Assembly: GCA_965153355.1 (NCBI GenBank)
Contig: OZ231126.1
Location: 89,404,001-89,468,000 of the forward strand
DNA from: Flaccisagitta enflata
Taxonomy: Eukaryota; Chaetognatha; Sagittoidea; Aphragmophora
Direction: 5' to 3'
DNA length: 64,000 nt
Below are positions 23,546 through 33,761 of the stretch, piece by piece. The notes under the pieces were generated by a model. The model ran no database searches. It was given only the letters and a program-made list of their open reading frames with translations, and was not told the DNA's origin. Each line of letters opens with the position of its first letter. Position 1 is the stretch's first letter. A program made the translations under genes and the position numbers.

Positions 23546-24424
23546 TCATTTTCTTTTTCATTAGAAAGAGTTTTTTTGAGGATCTTAAAAACTCTCTACC
23601 GTCCCTTTTTTATAATATTGGTGCTGACGGGTGTAAAAACAAAGAATTTAGACATTTTTTAGCAAAAAACTCAATTTCTAAATGTTTAGCATGAACGAAA
23701 ATAAGGTGCTCAATTCCGAGCATTTTTTCAAGCTTCTTTCTTCACTTTTTTAAATTCTAAGCCACCAATTCCTTTGGTCATTATTTGTATTTGACCATAA
23801 GTCATGTAAAATTTCTTTGATTTAAGCCCAATCGGAGGTTGCTAGCTCAATTTTTTGAAGAGATATACCAAAATGAAGGCAAATGGACAGAAGTCGGAAT
23901 GGATCAATTTCTGTAGTTCTGAGAGGTAGTCATGTTTTCTGTATAACTTCTAAACGAATTGAGCTACAGACCTGGGACTGGTTTAGTTTTGAAGATATTT
24001 TTGAGAAGAGTAAGCAAAATTGCAATGCTGAATCGTACGCTGCCAAATGCCCCGTCAACGCAACTTCAGAAGCCTCCAAGAATCAGAATGATATGTCATA
24101 AGATAGCAGAGCTCAGTCCTACGACGTCAAAGGACCACCAAAAACGATTTATATTTCTAACCTAACGTCCTTTTATGAACCAATTAACAGCACACTTAGG
24201 AATCTCCAGTGGCTTGTCAGTTGTCAGCGCCTCCTACGCATCTGCAGCAGTCGGAGGAAGCACTCCAGGGTTTTTCATAATTCACCAGCACATTTCTCTT
24301 GACCACCAGCACGTTAAGACATTAACACCTAGTCACCCAAAATCATCCAACTGCCCGTCACCACGCCCTTAACAGCATCTTACTTCCCAGAGAAAAGGGT
24401 CCCAACTGCAACAACAAATACCAA
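23546..24424. other. Intronic spacer, no confident exon
   Basis: Lies in the protease intron. A minus-strand phrase near 24220 (EALTTDKPLEIPKCAV in phase 0 after a TAG acceptor) could be a linker exon, but this is weak. Confidence 0.3.
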
Positions 24425-24620
24425 TAAAGGCGGCTAAATCGCCGACCGGAAAAAAGTCGTAAATGGAAGTCTCTTTTTTCAATGCTTGTTCTTCTGTGTG
24501 TGCATTTCATGATGTCTGGCATGGTTGATTGTCTGTTTTTGTTATTCAATCTGTGCATTTTTTCCTTTCAATCTTCTTTGTCTGAGTTTGTGTGTGTGTC
24601 TCTCTCTCTTTCTCTCTAAA
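24425..24620 (-). mobile_element. Family C element
   Basis: In reverse: a short (AG/CA)n stretch, GCACACACAGAAGAACAAGC, AAAAAAGAGACTTCCATTTA, then ACGACTTTTTTCCGGTCGGC, GATTTAGCCGCCTTTATTGG. The tail matches 32620-32670 and 59075-59135. Confidence 0.75.
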
Positions 24621-24621
24621 A

Positions 24622-24975
24622 TATCAATGCTAGAGTCATAAAAGTCAGGGTCAATTTGCGTAACATGTTTACATTTCCCTACTGTTACATAAGACCAAAA
24701 AAATGGGATCAATGAAAAATATCGATTTTCGCGAAAATGCGAAAAAATAAAAAAAGACTCAAAAATTCATAACTTCTAAAATATTGATCGTATTGATCGT
24801 ATTGGCGCCATTTGAAAGAGAAAAATAAGCTCTTTCTTAGCTGTGAATATCAAAAAAAGTATCATCCCAGCCCCAAAATGGCCCAACTTCCTAAAATTGT
24901 CCCAAACCGAAAATGGAAAATTTTATTTCTCCCCTACGTTTCAAAAAGTCGAATTACGTAATTCGACTTTTTTCC
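24622..24975 (-). mobile_element. Element ending in a 30-bp palindrome, copy 1
   Basis: The right end is a perfect palindrome at 24943-24972 (half-site AAAAAGTCGAATTAC). Inward are AGGGGAGAAATAAA, GGTTTGGGACAATTTT, ATCGATTTTCGCGAAAATGC and GCGTAACATG. The same ordered motifs occur at 57486-57835 in the opposite orientation. Confidence 0.75.
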
Positions 24976-25374
24976 AATGACAGCATTCACAGGGATAATT
25001 TGACTGAAACTCATCATAGTGAACACAACTTCAACAACATGAATAGCATCAAGCGTCAATGGAACCTTGTGGATACTGCAACTGCTTATGAGCACCTCCA
25101 AAATTGGTCAACTGCATCCACATTTCACCACACGCACTCACATCATCAACATCCTCCCTAAGTTTTTTCCACACTTCTCAATATCAATATTGAATTTATC
25201 GTGAATTCAAATTTTTTTCATTCCAAGAACATTTAAAACTCAAGTATGTTTGAACTAGTAAAAATGACAACTTTTCAAAGTTTAACTCGTAAAAGTTCTA
25301 ATTTGTAAAATTTCAACTTGTAACAGTTCCAACAAATAATAGCGCCAACTTGTAACAGTTCCAACACTAAGTCA

Positions 25375-25985
25375 TTCTTCCAATTTGAAGTCATTGTTCT
25401 TCCAACTTGAAGTAATTGTTCTTCCAACTTGAGATTATCGTTATCCGAACTCAAAGTTAACCTTCTTCTGACTCAAAGTAATCTTTCTCCCAACTTGAAG
25501 TTATCGTTCTTTCAACTGGAAGTTATCGCTCTTTCAATTCTAAGCTACCATTCTTTTAACTCAAAGTTATCATTCTTCCAAGTTATTGTTCTTCCAACTC
25601 AAAGTTGTCCTTCGGACTCGAAGTTATCGTTCTTCCGACTTGAAGTTAATGTTCTTTCAACTCAAGGATATTGTTCTTTCGACTTGAAGTTATTGTTCTT
25701 CCAACTCGAAGTTATCGTTCTTCCAACTCAAAGTTATCGTTCTTCCAACTCAAAGTTATCGTTCTTCCGAGTTGAAGTTATTGTTCTTCCAACTCAAAGT
25801 TGTCCTTCCGACTCGAAGTTATCGTTCTTCCGACTTGAAGTTATTGTACTTCCAACTCAAGGATATTGTTCTTTCGACTTCAAGTTATTGTTCTTCCAAC
25901 TCGAAGTTATTGTTCTTCCGCCTCAAAGTTATCGTTTTTCCGATTTGAAGTTATTGATCTTTCGACCCAAAGTTATTGTCCAGAA
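25375..25985. repeat. 23-24 bp minisatellite (GTTATTGTTCTTCCAACTCAA)
   Basis: About 25 copies; a 229-codon plus frame is repeat translation. A (CT)n tract follows at 26022-26070. Confidence 0.93.
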
Positions 25986-26016
25986 TGTTCCAACTCTCTT
26001 TCTATTCAGTCTTTTT

Positions 26017-26073
<57 letters not shown>

Positions 26074-26328
26074 TTTTTGCTTCGTCATCGCCTATTCCCT
26101 TACAAAAAGTCATTATGACAGGGAAGACATAATTTCACAATAAAATAGTCTGTGTCATTTGAAAGTGCGCAAAATATTGATGTTTTCCTCTTTTTATTCC
26201 ATGACGGTTTTAAGCCGTTTTACATTCTTTGTAAAACAGAATGCTCAAACCGCGAACAGAGAAAAACGAAATGCGCAGTTTGGTTGCGTTGGGTAGAAAC
26301 AAAAATACGAACGAAGAATGGATGCAAA

Positions 26329-26533
26329 CAAGGCCGGATACACGGCTACCGAAGTCGCGTGCGGGTGGGCAGGGGCCATATTTGAGGTCACCAGACCATT
26401 TGGGCAGGAGCAGTGAGGTCAAAGAAATAAAATCATATAAAAAAGTAGAGTGTGACCGACCGACCGACCGACCAACCGACCAGCCAACCAACCGACGGAC
26501 AAAGCGGGTTGTAGAGTCGCGTGCACGCGACTA
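26329..26533 (+). mobile_element. Family A (HINE-like) element, complete reference copy
   Basis: Order: CAAGGCCGGATACACGGCTA; CGAAGTCGCGTGCGGGTGGG; CAGGGGCC; CCATTTGGGCAGGAGCAG; A-rich filler; GACCGACCGACCGACC tract; ACAAAGCGGGTTGTAG; perfect palindrome AGTCGCGTGCACGCGACT; A-run. No protein. It lies in the first intron of the protease gene. Confidence 0.92.
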
Positions 26534-27618
26534 AAAAGTGACTCTTACACACAAGGATGGCAAAACAGAAACCGCTTGTGACATCGAGTGACAAGGAACA
26601 GAAAATAAAAAAAACATAAATCGAAAGAAAAAATGAAGGGAAATAAAATTAGCCGGGGTACAAAAACCCTCTATTTTTTCGGAAGGCAAAAATCATGCAA
26701 GACATAAAGAATGGTCTCAATCTCATACTTCTCGTTGGAGAAAATACCTGAAACTTACATGAATCGAAAGAACGTGGAAAGCTGATTCTGACGCTATTTT
26801 TGTTTTCATCAATTTTTTTCATTTTGATCGATTTTTCAGCCTTAACTGCGTCGTTTCTTACCTGATTTGACTTATTCTTCCCCTCTTGACTAGACTTGGA
26901 CTCGAAAATTTTCTTAGGTCAGTCAGGAGCTCAATCTTTTGCATGGACCTGCTCAGCGCTTTCAATATTGCACGTTTCAAATTTCAAGGTTCTGGCTCAA
27001 ATACTTTAGAAGTTATGAGCATTTGTTTGAACCATATCAAACTGAAAAAATTTCAGGAGAATCTTTAATCTTTCTTTTGAAATATGGCCGACACAAAAAT
27101 TTTTTCTAAGTTTTTTTTTAAAAAGTGAAATTACAAGATTTTGGATCTAGGCGAATCAAGCAATTTCCTGTTGATTGCACCCCACTATTTTTTTCAAAAA
27201 AATCCTCATCAAGGGCTTTTTGGGGGCTCTTAGGGGCTCCTAAGAAGTTCAAAATTTTGGTCAATGAGATGAACAGAGTTAGGCGCATACGCCAAGGTAT
27301 CTTTCAGGACCAAATTCAAGCAGATTAGCTCAAGCTAGAGCTCATGCCGTTACTACCTTCGGACCGGCCGCATATAAAAGAGAAATAGGAAAATTCACAA
27401 GGACTCAGATTTAGTATCTGAGGTCAATCTCTACTCTTGACTTCATCATGATCCGCGAAACCAATTACCTTTTAAACCTATCATTGAATCATTTTTTGAT
27501 TCATTCATACATTCATTCAGTCATTAATTCGAGGAACTAATCAATGGACTGTCGGAAAAGCGAAAAAAAAACCCAAAAGATATTTGTTAAGCTAAAGCCG
27601 CGCTGCAATTTAGCTCAC
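26534..27618. other. Intron, possible 51-nt linker exon
   Basis: A 51-nt minus-strand segment at 26912-26862 (acceptor CTAAG, strong donor AATCAG/GTAAGA, phase 0, peptide KIFESKSSQEGKNKSNQ) would fit between the signal-peptide exon and the catalytic-like domain. Nothing beyond splice signals and phase supports it. The rest is AT-rich unique DNA. Confidence 0.3.
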
Positions 27619-27717
27619 CTCGGTGTTACCTTTTCCTCCACACGGAGGCGCTGCCGACGCACATCGCAGCACAGCAAAAACAAAAGCGCACAAATAAATT
27701 AAATAAAACCGCGCCAT
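27619..27717 (-). CDS. Serine-protease homologue, first coding exon (signal peptide)
   Basis: ATG at 27717 opens 33 codons: MARFYLIYLCAFVFAVLRCA, then SAAPPCGGKGNTE, ending at donor CCGAG/GTGAGC in phase 0. The hydrophobic stretch LIYLCAFVFAVL followed by ASA and Ala is a classical secretory signal with a likely cleavage after ASA. A second donor lies 11 nt earlier (AAAAG/GTAACA). Strand, order and phase match the downstream protease exons, but the exon with the IVGG-like start was not identified, so linkage is inferred. Confidence 0.6.
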
Positions 27718-27852
27718 TATTGAAAACTTCACTAGAATTCAAAAACTTTTTTTATGGAAAAAATTGAAGGTGGACTGAAACTAACAGAATGAGCTAGCAA
27801 ATCGGCGAACGCTACGCGCATGTGAAGGTTCAACCTCAATTGATTGATGAAA

Positions 27853-28035
27853 TGTGGTCACGGATCCACGGCTGCCTACGGTGCGTGCGATTGTCGCGGG
27901 CAGGGGTAGTTGAGGAGGAAGATAAATGAACATTTGGGCAGCGGCATAGCTTTAAAAGTCGTGCGTAAATGCCAAAAAAACTTAAAATATTACGGACGAA
28001 CGAACAAAACTATTGAGATGGTCATAGCGACTAAC
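27853..28035 (+). mobile_element. Family A element, strongly decayed
   Basis: GGATCCACGGCTGCC, GTGCGTGCGATTGTCGCGGG, CATTTGGGCAGCGGCATAG, CGTAAATGCC, TACGGACGAACGAAC tract, TCATAGCGACTAA. The order is that of family A with many substitutions. Confidence 0.45.
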
Positions 28036-28827
28036 TGCTAAATGATGAGAAAATACGCAGCTGATTGAGGTACACTGATTTGATGATAAGACTCCTCAAG
28101 TACAAACGGAATTCAATCATTGATTACGACAGAATTAGACTTATAAATCCTTGCTATTGTTTCTCTAAGCGGCAACAACTGATTTCGATCTCTTGTCAGG
28201 TATCCTTGTGTAATCCATCACAAAAATAGGCTTAAGAGAGTTGATTACATGGGAAACACACAACTGCTGTTCTCTGTCTCTCTTCCTCTCTATGTCTTTT
28301 TATGTGTTTATCTGTCTGTCTCTGTTTCTGCCTTAGTCACAGAAAATATGAAATTGAAATACCACGTGATACAAACAAAAAGAATAATTAGATTTATATA
28401 GCCAAAAGATAACCGGGAAGACAAAGCAACATTTCCGAGCAAAAAATCAGAGGAGATGCATCTTTGGTGACTACAAAACGAGATCTCGTTTTCTACAATC
28501 AACAGATTTGGCAAAAAAATAAGAGAGTAAAGAGTAGATATCCGAATTCACTGCTTATTGTACGTTGCTGCTCGTTGATCTTCCGTACTGAAGATACAAA
28601 TAACATTTCCTGCCGCCTGTTGAGAGTTGTTTTAACCGTTTTGGTGTTGTTAATAATGTTAATATGAACGACCAGCCGAATTTTAAGGCCAATATATATG
28701 GTAAAACAAAATTGAAATGCACATAAAATTTTAACGACGAAGAAAACCCAACAAAAAACAATGGGATCTGAATTTTTTAGCAGAATCTATCACAGAATCT
28801 ATTAGTGATACATAAGCCTCCTTTGGA
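28036..28827. other. Spacer downstream of the DUSP23-like gene
   Basis: AT-rich; should include the phosphatase 3' UTR. No clear AATAAA within 100 nt of the stop on the minus strand. Confidence 0.4.
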
Positions 28828-28927
28828 TCAGTTGGGTCCACTGGATGAAATGTTTCTGGCGTATTCCTTGACCACGTTTTCTTGTCCGACTGTTTCGATG
28901 GAATGAGGGCGCAGCTCTCGGGTCAGC
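28828..28927 (-). CDS. DUSP23: DUSP23-like phosphatase, last exon
   Basis: Acceptor TTTATTTAG, one nucleotide completing AG/G (Arg) from exon 30414-30985, then LTRELRPHSIETVGQENVVK, EYARNISSSGPN and TGA. Human DUSP23 ends with LRPGSIETYEQEKAVFQFY (recalled), so LRPHSIET.GQE.VV matches in order and position. This gives the gene a natural C-terminus; frame and splice sites are intact. Confidence 0.88.
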
Positions 28928-29549
28928 CTAAATAAAGACAAAAGGAACATGCATGGACGTAGGGGAGCTCTGAAGTTAGCCACGTCCACTAAGGATTTCA
29001 AGACCGAGTCAGAATCAAGACTGACTTACATAAAAAAGGAACATTAAAAAAGATGGTAATTTTTTCACTTTTTGCATCATCTATGAATGAAAATCTTTCA
29101 TTTTGAGGGTTTTTTATAATATTTCAAATAAATTTAGCTAAATTTTTCTCTTTTTAACTGTTTTTCAATGAAATTTTAAATTTTTGAATCTTTAATCAGT
29201 CCTTATTCAAGTCCGACTTGGTTTTCAAGACCGACTTTTACCACGTCCATGGACGTGGTGGACGTGGCGTCCCCTACGTCCATGGGAACATGTATACAAA
29301 GGCATGGCAAAACTAGGTCAATCTAACAGTTGGGTGTTTGAGGGCAGGCGCAGTTGTCGCGTCAGCCTACATAAGGTTAAATAGAAAGGATCAAATTATT
29401 GCAGAACGTGGTCAACCTTACGATCGTATGCGAGTGGGCAGGGGCAGGGTCCGACAATATATTTTGCTGTCAACAAGCAAAGTTTTTTCACTCGTTTTTG
29501 CCTACAAAATCTGCATATGATTGTCTTATTTCATGATATTTATCAAAAA

Positions 29550-29730
29550 CAGGGCCGGATTCACGGCTACCCTAGTCGCGTGCGGGTGGGCAGGAGCGGT
29601 GCTAAAGAAGGTCACTAGGGCATCTGGGCAGGAGCCGTATGCTCAAAAAGCTAAAAAACGCCAAAGAAGTAAAAATCGACGGACCGACGGACCGACATAG
29701 CGGGGTGTAGAGTCGCGTAGCACGCGACTA
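29550..29730 (+). mobile_element. Family A element in the DUSP23-like intron
   Basis: CAGGGCCGGATTCACGGCTA, TAGTCGCGTGCGGGTGGGCA, CTGGGCAGGAGCC, short GACGGACCGACGGACC tract, ACATAGCGGGGTGTAG, hairpin AGTCGCGTAGCACGCGACTA. Antisense to the host gene. Confidence 0.88.
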
Positions 29731-30119
29731 AAAAACAAAAACAAAAACAGGCCAATGGACTTGGTAGGCAGAAATATTTAAATGGAGTAATATCTTTTTG
29801 AAAACTGTAATCTGGAATCTGTACTAGTCTAAACATAAAAGCTAGTAAAACTAGGGTTAGAATTTTTTTGAGCAATCATACTAGCTATTTTCAACTTTTG
29901 ATTTTTTTCTTTATTTTTTTCTCCCTCTTTCTTTCTCATCTCTCTGATTTTACCCTCTCCCCCTCCTTCCTCCTAAATGGCTAGCTGATTGTACCGTCTA
30001 CAAGCAAACTCTGTCGTGCTCTGGGCAGGGACACAAAAAAAAACAAAAAAACTAAAACGATCTTTGAGACGGATCTGCGGTCGGACCGACAGACTGACTA
30101 ACCAATGAACGTCATTCCG

Positions 30120-30214
30120 CCTGTTCACCAATGAGTCCTTTACTGTACTTCTCACCAACCAGCACGCGATCATGGATCCGGTCCTGCCTTGACCCATGGC
30201 GCAATGAATGCAGA
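30120..30214 (-). pseudogene. Partial tandem copy I of the DUSP23 active-site segment
   Basis: Begins, like the main exon, at TCTGCATTCATTGC and reads IHCAMGQGRTGSMIACWL, then diverges (VRSTVKDSLVN) after a small insertion and runs into an ACCG-type tract near 30080-30100. The offset from copy II is 148 bp. Confidence 0.8.
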
Positions 30215-30265
30215 CTTACTTCATAGCCTTCTTATCATCTGTACTGATTGTGACTCCATAAGTAC

Positions 30266-30362
30266 CTGATGGCATCTTCGCCAGTGAGTCCTCTACTCCT
30301 CGCCAGCCAGCAAGCGATCATGGATCCTGTTCTGCCTTGGCCCATCGCGCAATGAATGCAGA
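30266..30362 (-). pseudogene. Tandem copy II of the DUSP23 active-site segment
   Basis: Reads IHCAMGQGRTGSMIACWLAR, SRGLTGEDAI, then AG/GTACTT donor as in the main exon. Offset 148 bp from both neighbours (upper ends 30214, 30362, 30510). The preceding AAGTAAG could serve as an acceptor, but the phase does not fit the main exon, so it is probably a non-functional duplicate. Confidence 0.8.
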
Positions 30363-30413
30363 CTTACTTCATAACCTTCTTATCATCTATACTGATTGTG
30401 ACTCCATAAGTAC

Positions 30414-30985
30414 CTGATGGCTTCTTCGCCAGTGAGTCCTCTACTCCTCGCCAGCCAGCACGCGATCATGGATCCGGTCCTGCCTTGACCCATAGTGCAA
30501 TGAATGCAGACTTTCTTCCCTTCTTTTTCCGCCTTATCTATCGTCTGCATCACGCGATCGATCTGGTCTCTCGTCGGAGAAGCGAAATCAATAATGTCCA
30601 CTTTCACCCAATCCAACGTCCTTGGAGCGGCGGAAGCAGTTGCTGTAGCGTTCGCATCCTCAGCGGCTGCAGCGGCGGCGGCGTTGAAGGCGTCGACGGG
30701 CGGTTTGCGTTCGGCGTTGAGAGTAACGAGGATGTCAACGCCCGAATTGGCGATGAAGCGGAGATTCGCGAGAGTCTTTGGAAATCCACTTCCGGCTAGG
30801 AGTCCCGGAATCGCCCACGAAAAATTGAAGGGTTTTTCCTCTTCTGAAGATGATGTTGATGAAGCCGTTGACAACATGTTGAGCGCCGAAGAAGAGGATG
30901 TAATCGATGTGATCCTGGTGAAACATATCGTCAACATGGAGAAGATCACGCGGTTTCTATTCGGGTTTGTCATTAACAGCCTCAT
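30414..30985 (-). CDS. DUSP23: DUSP23-like dual-specificity phosphatase, main exon
   Basis: The peptide includes FNFSWAIPGLLAGSGFPKTL, LRFIANSGVDILVTLNAE, then an Ala-rich insert of about 22 residues, LDWVKVDIIDF, and the P-loop CIHCTMGQGRTGS followed by MIACWLARSRGLTGEEAI. HC-x5-R with the Cys and Arg is intact and the Asp of IDF is in place as general acid. The order and the NFSW..PG..AG start match DUSP23, a small atypical phosphatase. The exon ends AG/GTACTT and joins 28828-28927. The first ATG in frame is 30985; the ATG at 30876 (MLSTASSTSSSEEEKPFNF) gives a length closer to the family and may be the true start. The Ala insert is encoded by GCN runs and looks like a trinucleotide expansion. 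Confidence 0.9.
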
Positions 30986-32000
30986 TTTTTTTAATTATAT
31001 TTTCTTTAAGGAGTAACACAAAATGAAACGAAACCTTAAGTTTTATTCCTAATAAAGGCTGTGAACTTCTTTCAATTTTAGGATTTTTAAGACCGAATGT
31101 TAAAGTTCGTAAGATTGATTATGAAGTTAGCAAGACGCCGTTTGAAGAGAACAAGGCCGACACCTTTCAGCGGGAACCTCCTATTAGTAGTAAGGGGACA
31201 CCTAATTTAAATATCATGATTACCATTAATTTTTTGGTCAATTCACACTTATATACACTTGATAAGATGATTTAGGTCGATCGCTACCTTCAGATTGCAC
31301 TTTTGAGCACAATAAGCCTGCAAAAATGATGCTAGATTTGCCTCAAAATAATCGTTGATGACATGTCTTCACGTTTTAGGCCATATCTCCTACATTTTTT
31401 AAGATAAATATAAAAAATTGGTGACCAAAATGAAGAGTTTTTTCAGACGAATCGACTGGTACCTTTGGCGCGAATATTGGTCCAACCGTTCAGAAGTAAT
31501 TTCTTTGTAAAGGCTAAAAAAGAAATGTAAATCATTCAAAATGGGCAAATATTGCAATTTTTAGTACACAATCGATGATTAGTTGCGGTTTTTTAGGCCA
31601 ACTGCTTAAACATGACCACCGCTAAAGAAGGTATGGTACCGAGAGCAGTTTATCACAAAAAACTGGATCAGATATAACTAAAAACAGGTAAAAACTAAGC
31701 AAAAATGGACAAATACTGCATTTCCAAATAAATAAGCATTGCTTAGTTGATTTTTTTTTTTTTTGGCTTTTATAAATTGGCCAATTGAGATCAAACAAAA
31801 CCACATTGTGCTCGAGAATTTTCTATTCAATTCAACATCAAATTGGGCCTAAAACAGGTCAAAACTTAGTCAAAATGGGCAAAATCCGAATTTCTATGTG
31901 TGAAACTGCGTTCAGTGTTCAAACTGTTCTTGAATTCATCAAGCATTGGGTGGGTCCTGTAAAATTGCATTGAATTCATTATGGACGGCTTCAATTCAAA
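30986..32000. other. Upstream region of DUSP23-like gene, degenerate repeats
   Basis: About 150-bp degenerate units with AACAGGT(C)AAAACT(T)AG and AAAATGGGCAAAT phrases (31530, 31684, 31855). The phosphatase promoter should lie near 31000, but no core motif is convincing. Confidence 0.4.
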
Positions 32001-32189
32001 CATGGCTGGATACATGGCTGCCAAGTCGCGTGCGGGTGGGCACTGGACAAGGACCATTTTTTAGGTCACTTGATCACTTGAGAAAGTGCTTTGCGGCCAA
32101 ACCCCCCAAAACAGTAAAGTGTGATGGACGGACGTACTGATGGACCAACAAACAGGGGGTAGAGACTAGAGTTGCGTAGTACGCGACTA
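32001..32189 (+). mobile_element. Family A element
   Basis: CATGGCTGGATACATGGCTG, CAAGTCGCGTGCGGGTGGGC, GTGATGGACGGACGTACTG tract, hairpin AGTTGCGTAGTACGCGACTA. Another GACGGACCGATGGACGG tract follows to 32240. Confidence 0.8.
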
Positions 32190-32240
32190 AAAATGTGACG
32201 GACCGATGGACGGATTTAGCGACGGACTGATGGACTGAAG

Positions 32241-32670
<430 letters not shown>

Positions 32671-32831
32671 CAAGGCCGGAAACACGGCAATCCAGTTGCG
32701 GACGGTTGGGCAGGAGCAGTAATGCAAAAACCGCTCAGAACTAAAAAATGTGACAGTCCTACCGATCGACCTACCGACCTACCGACCGACCGACCAACCC
32801 GGTAAGGTGTAGAGTCGCGTGTCCGCAACTA
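32671..32831 (+). mobile_element. Family A element (GCGGAC subtype)
   Basis: CAAGGCCGGAAACACGGCAA, CCAGTTGCGGACGGTTGGGC, AGGAGCAGTAATGC, ACCTACCGACC tract, hairpin AGTCGCGTGTCCGCAACTA. Both the subterminal motif and the right hairpin arm carry the T/A variant (AGTTGCGGAC/GTCCGCAACT). Confidence 0.9.
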
Positions 32832-32835
32832 AAAA

Positions 32836-32979
32836 GGCTAATTAAAGCATTTTAGTTGGAGCAGTATTGCATAATCACCTGTAAACACATAAAAGAAAGA
32901 AAAAAAGACCGAAACTGGGAAGGACGGACAGACAGACCAACCAACTTAGCAGATTATAGAATAGCATGCACGCGATTAA
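32836..32979 (+). mobile_element. Family A element, 3' part
   Basis: TTGGAGCAGTATTGCATAAT, CACCTGTAAACAC, GGACGGACAGACAGACC tract, CTTAGCAGATTATAG, AATAGCATGCACGCGATTA. Abuts the previous copy. Confidence 0.75.
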
Positions 32980-33140
32980 AAAGGAAGGGAGAAAGGATGA
33001 TAGGAAAGTAAGGAGTATGTTTGTAAGTAGTTGTGTCGCGGAGCAAGCGACTGTACACTATGGAATAAAATGCGTTTTTGCGAGACAAATTTTATCGCTA
33101 GTCACTATTAAATTATTTGCCAATATTTTTTTTGGCTTAG

Positions 33141-33761
33141 GTGTAGGAGACGGCCGGACAATTGTAGGCACATATTTCAGCATTTTTTTATGCGACACTG
33201 CCCCGACATTAAATTAAAACCCTACCCTACCCTTGGGCGCAACCCTGCCCCTAGGCCTAATCCTACCCCTAAACCAAACCCCACCTCTAAACTCAACCCT
33301 ACCCCTAAACCCAACTCCTAACCTAACCCTACCCCTAAACCCAACTTTACCCCAAAACCCAACCTTACCCCAAAACCCAACCTTACCCCAAAACCCAACC
33401 TTACCCCTAAACCCAAACCTATATCTAAACCCAACCCTACCCCTAAACCCAACCCTACCCCAAATCCCAACCCTACCCCAAAACCCAACCCTACCCCTAA
33501 ACCCAACCCTACCCCTAACCCAACCCTACCCCTAAACCCAACCTTCCTAAACCCAGCTCTACCCCAAACCCAACCCTACCCTAAACCCAACCTACTACTC
33601 CAACCTACCCCTAAACTCAACCTACTAAACCCAACCCTACCCCTAAACCCAACCCTACCCTTTGCCACATGACATTCTTACTGTATCCCCCCCCCCCTAT
33701 TGAAATCAGTGATAAAAGTAAGGTCGGATGACTGCAATTTAAGTCCGGCCGTCTCCTACAC
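33141..33761. mobile_element. TIR element with telomere-like core
   Basis: Perfect 19-bp inverted repeats GTGTAGGAGACGGCCGGAC at 33141-33159 and 33743-33761. Between them, 33217-33660 is a tandem array with unit CCTAAACCCAACCCTACC and variants, i.e. TTAGGG-like on the minus strand but mostly with an extra GTAGGGT module. About 621 bp. No protein. Confidence 0.85.

Noticed and set aside
24180-24260. Possible protease linker or activation exon (RCVGGADN followed by stop; EALTTDKPLEIPKC in another frame)
   Set aside because: The IVGG-like frame is broken by TGA at once and the other has a weak donor; not enough to annotate as coding.
26862-26912. 51-nt phase-0 exon with strong donor in the first protease intron
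   Set aside because: Splice signals only; low-complexity Lys/Ser peptide and no homology to judge by. Kept as a note in the intron entry.
30266-30362. Mutually exclusive alternative exon of the phosphatase
   Set aside because: The available acceptor gives the wrong phase relative to the main exon, and the breakpoint is inside the main exon rather than at a splice site.
33217-33660. True telomere end
   Set aside because: Units are degenerate, internal, and enclosed by inverted repeats with unique DNA on both sides.
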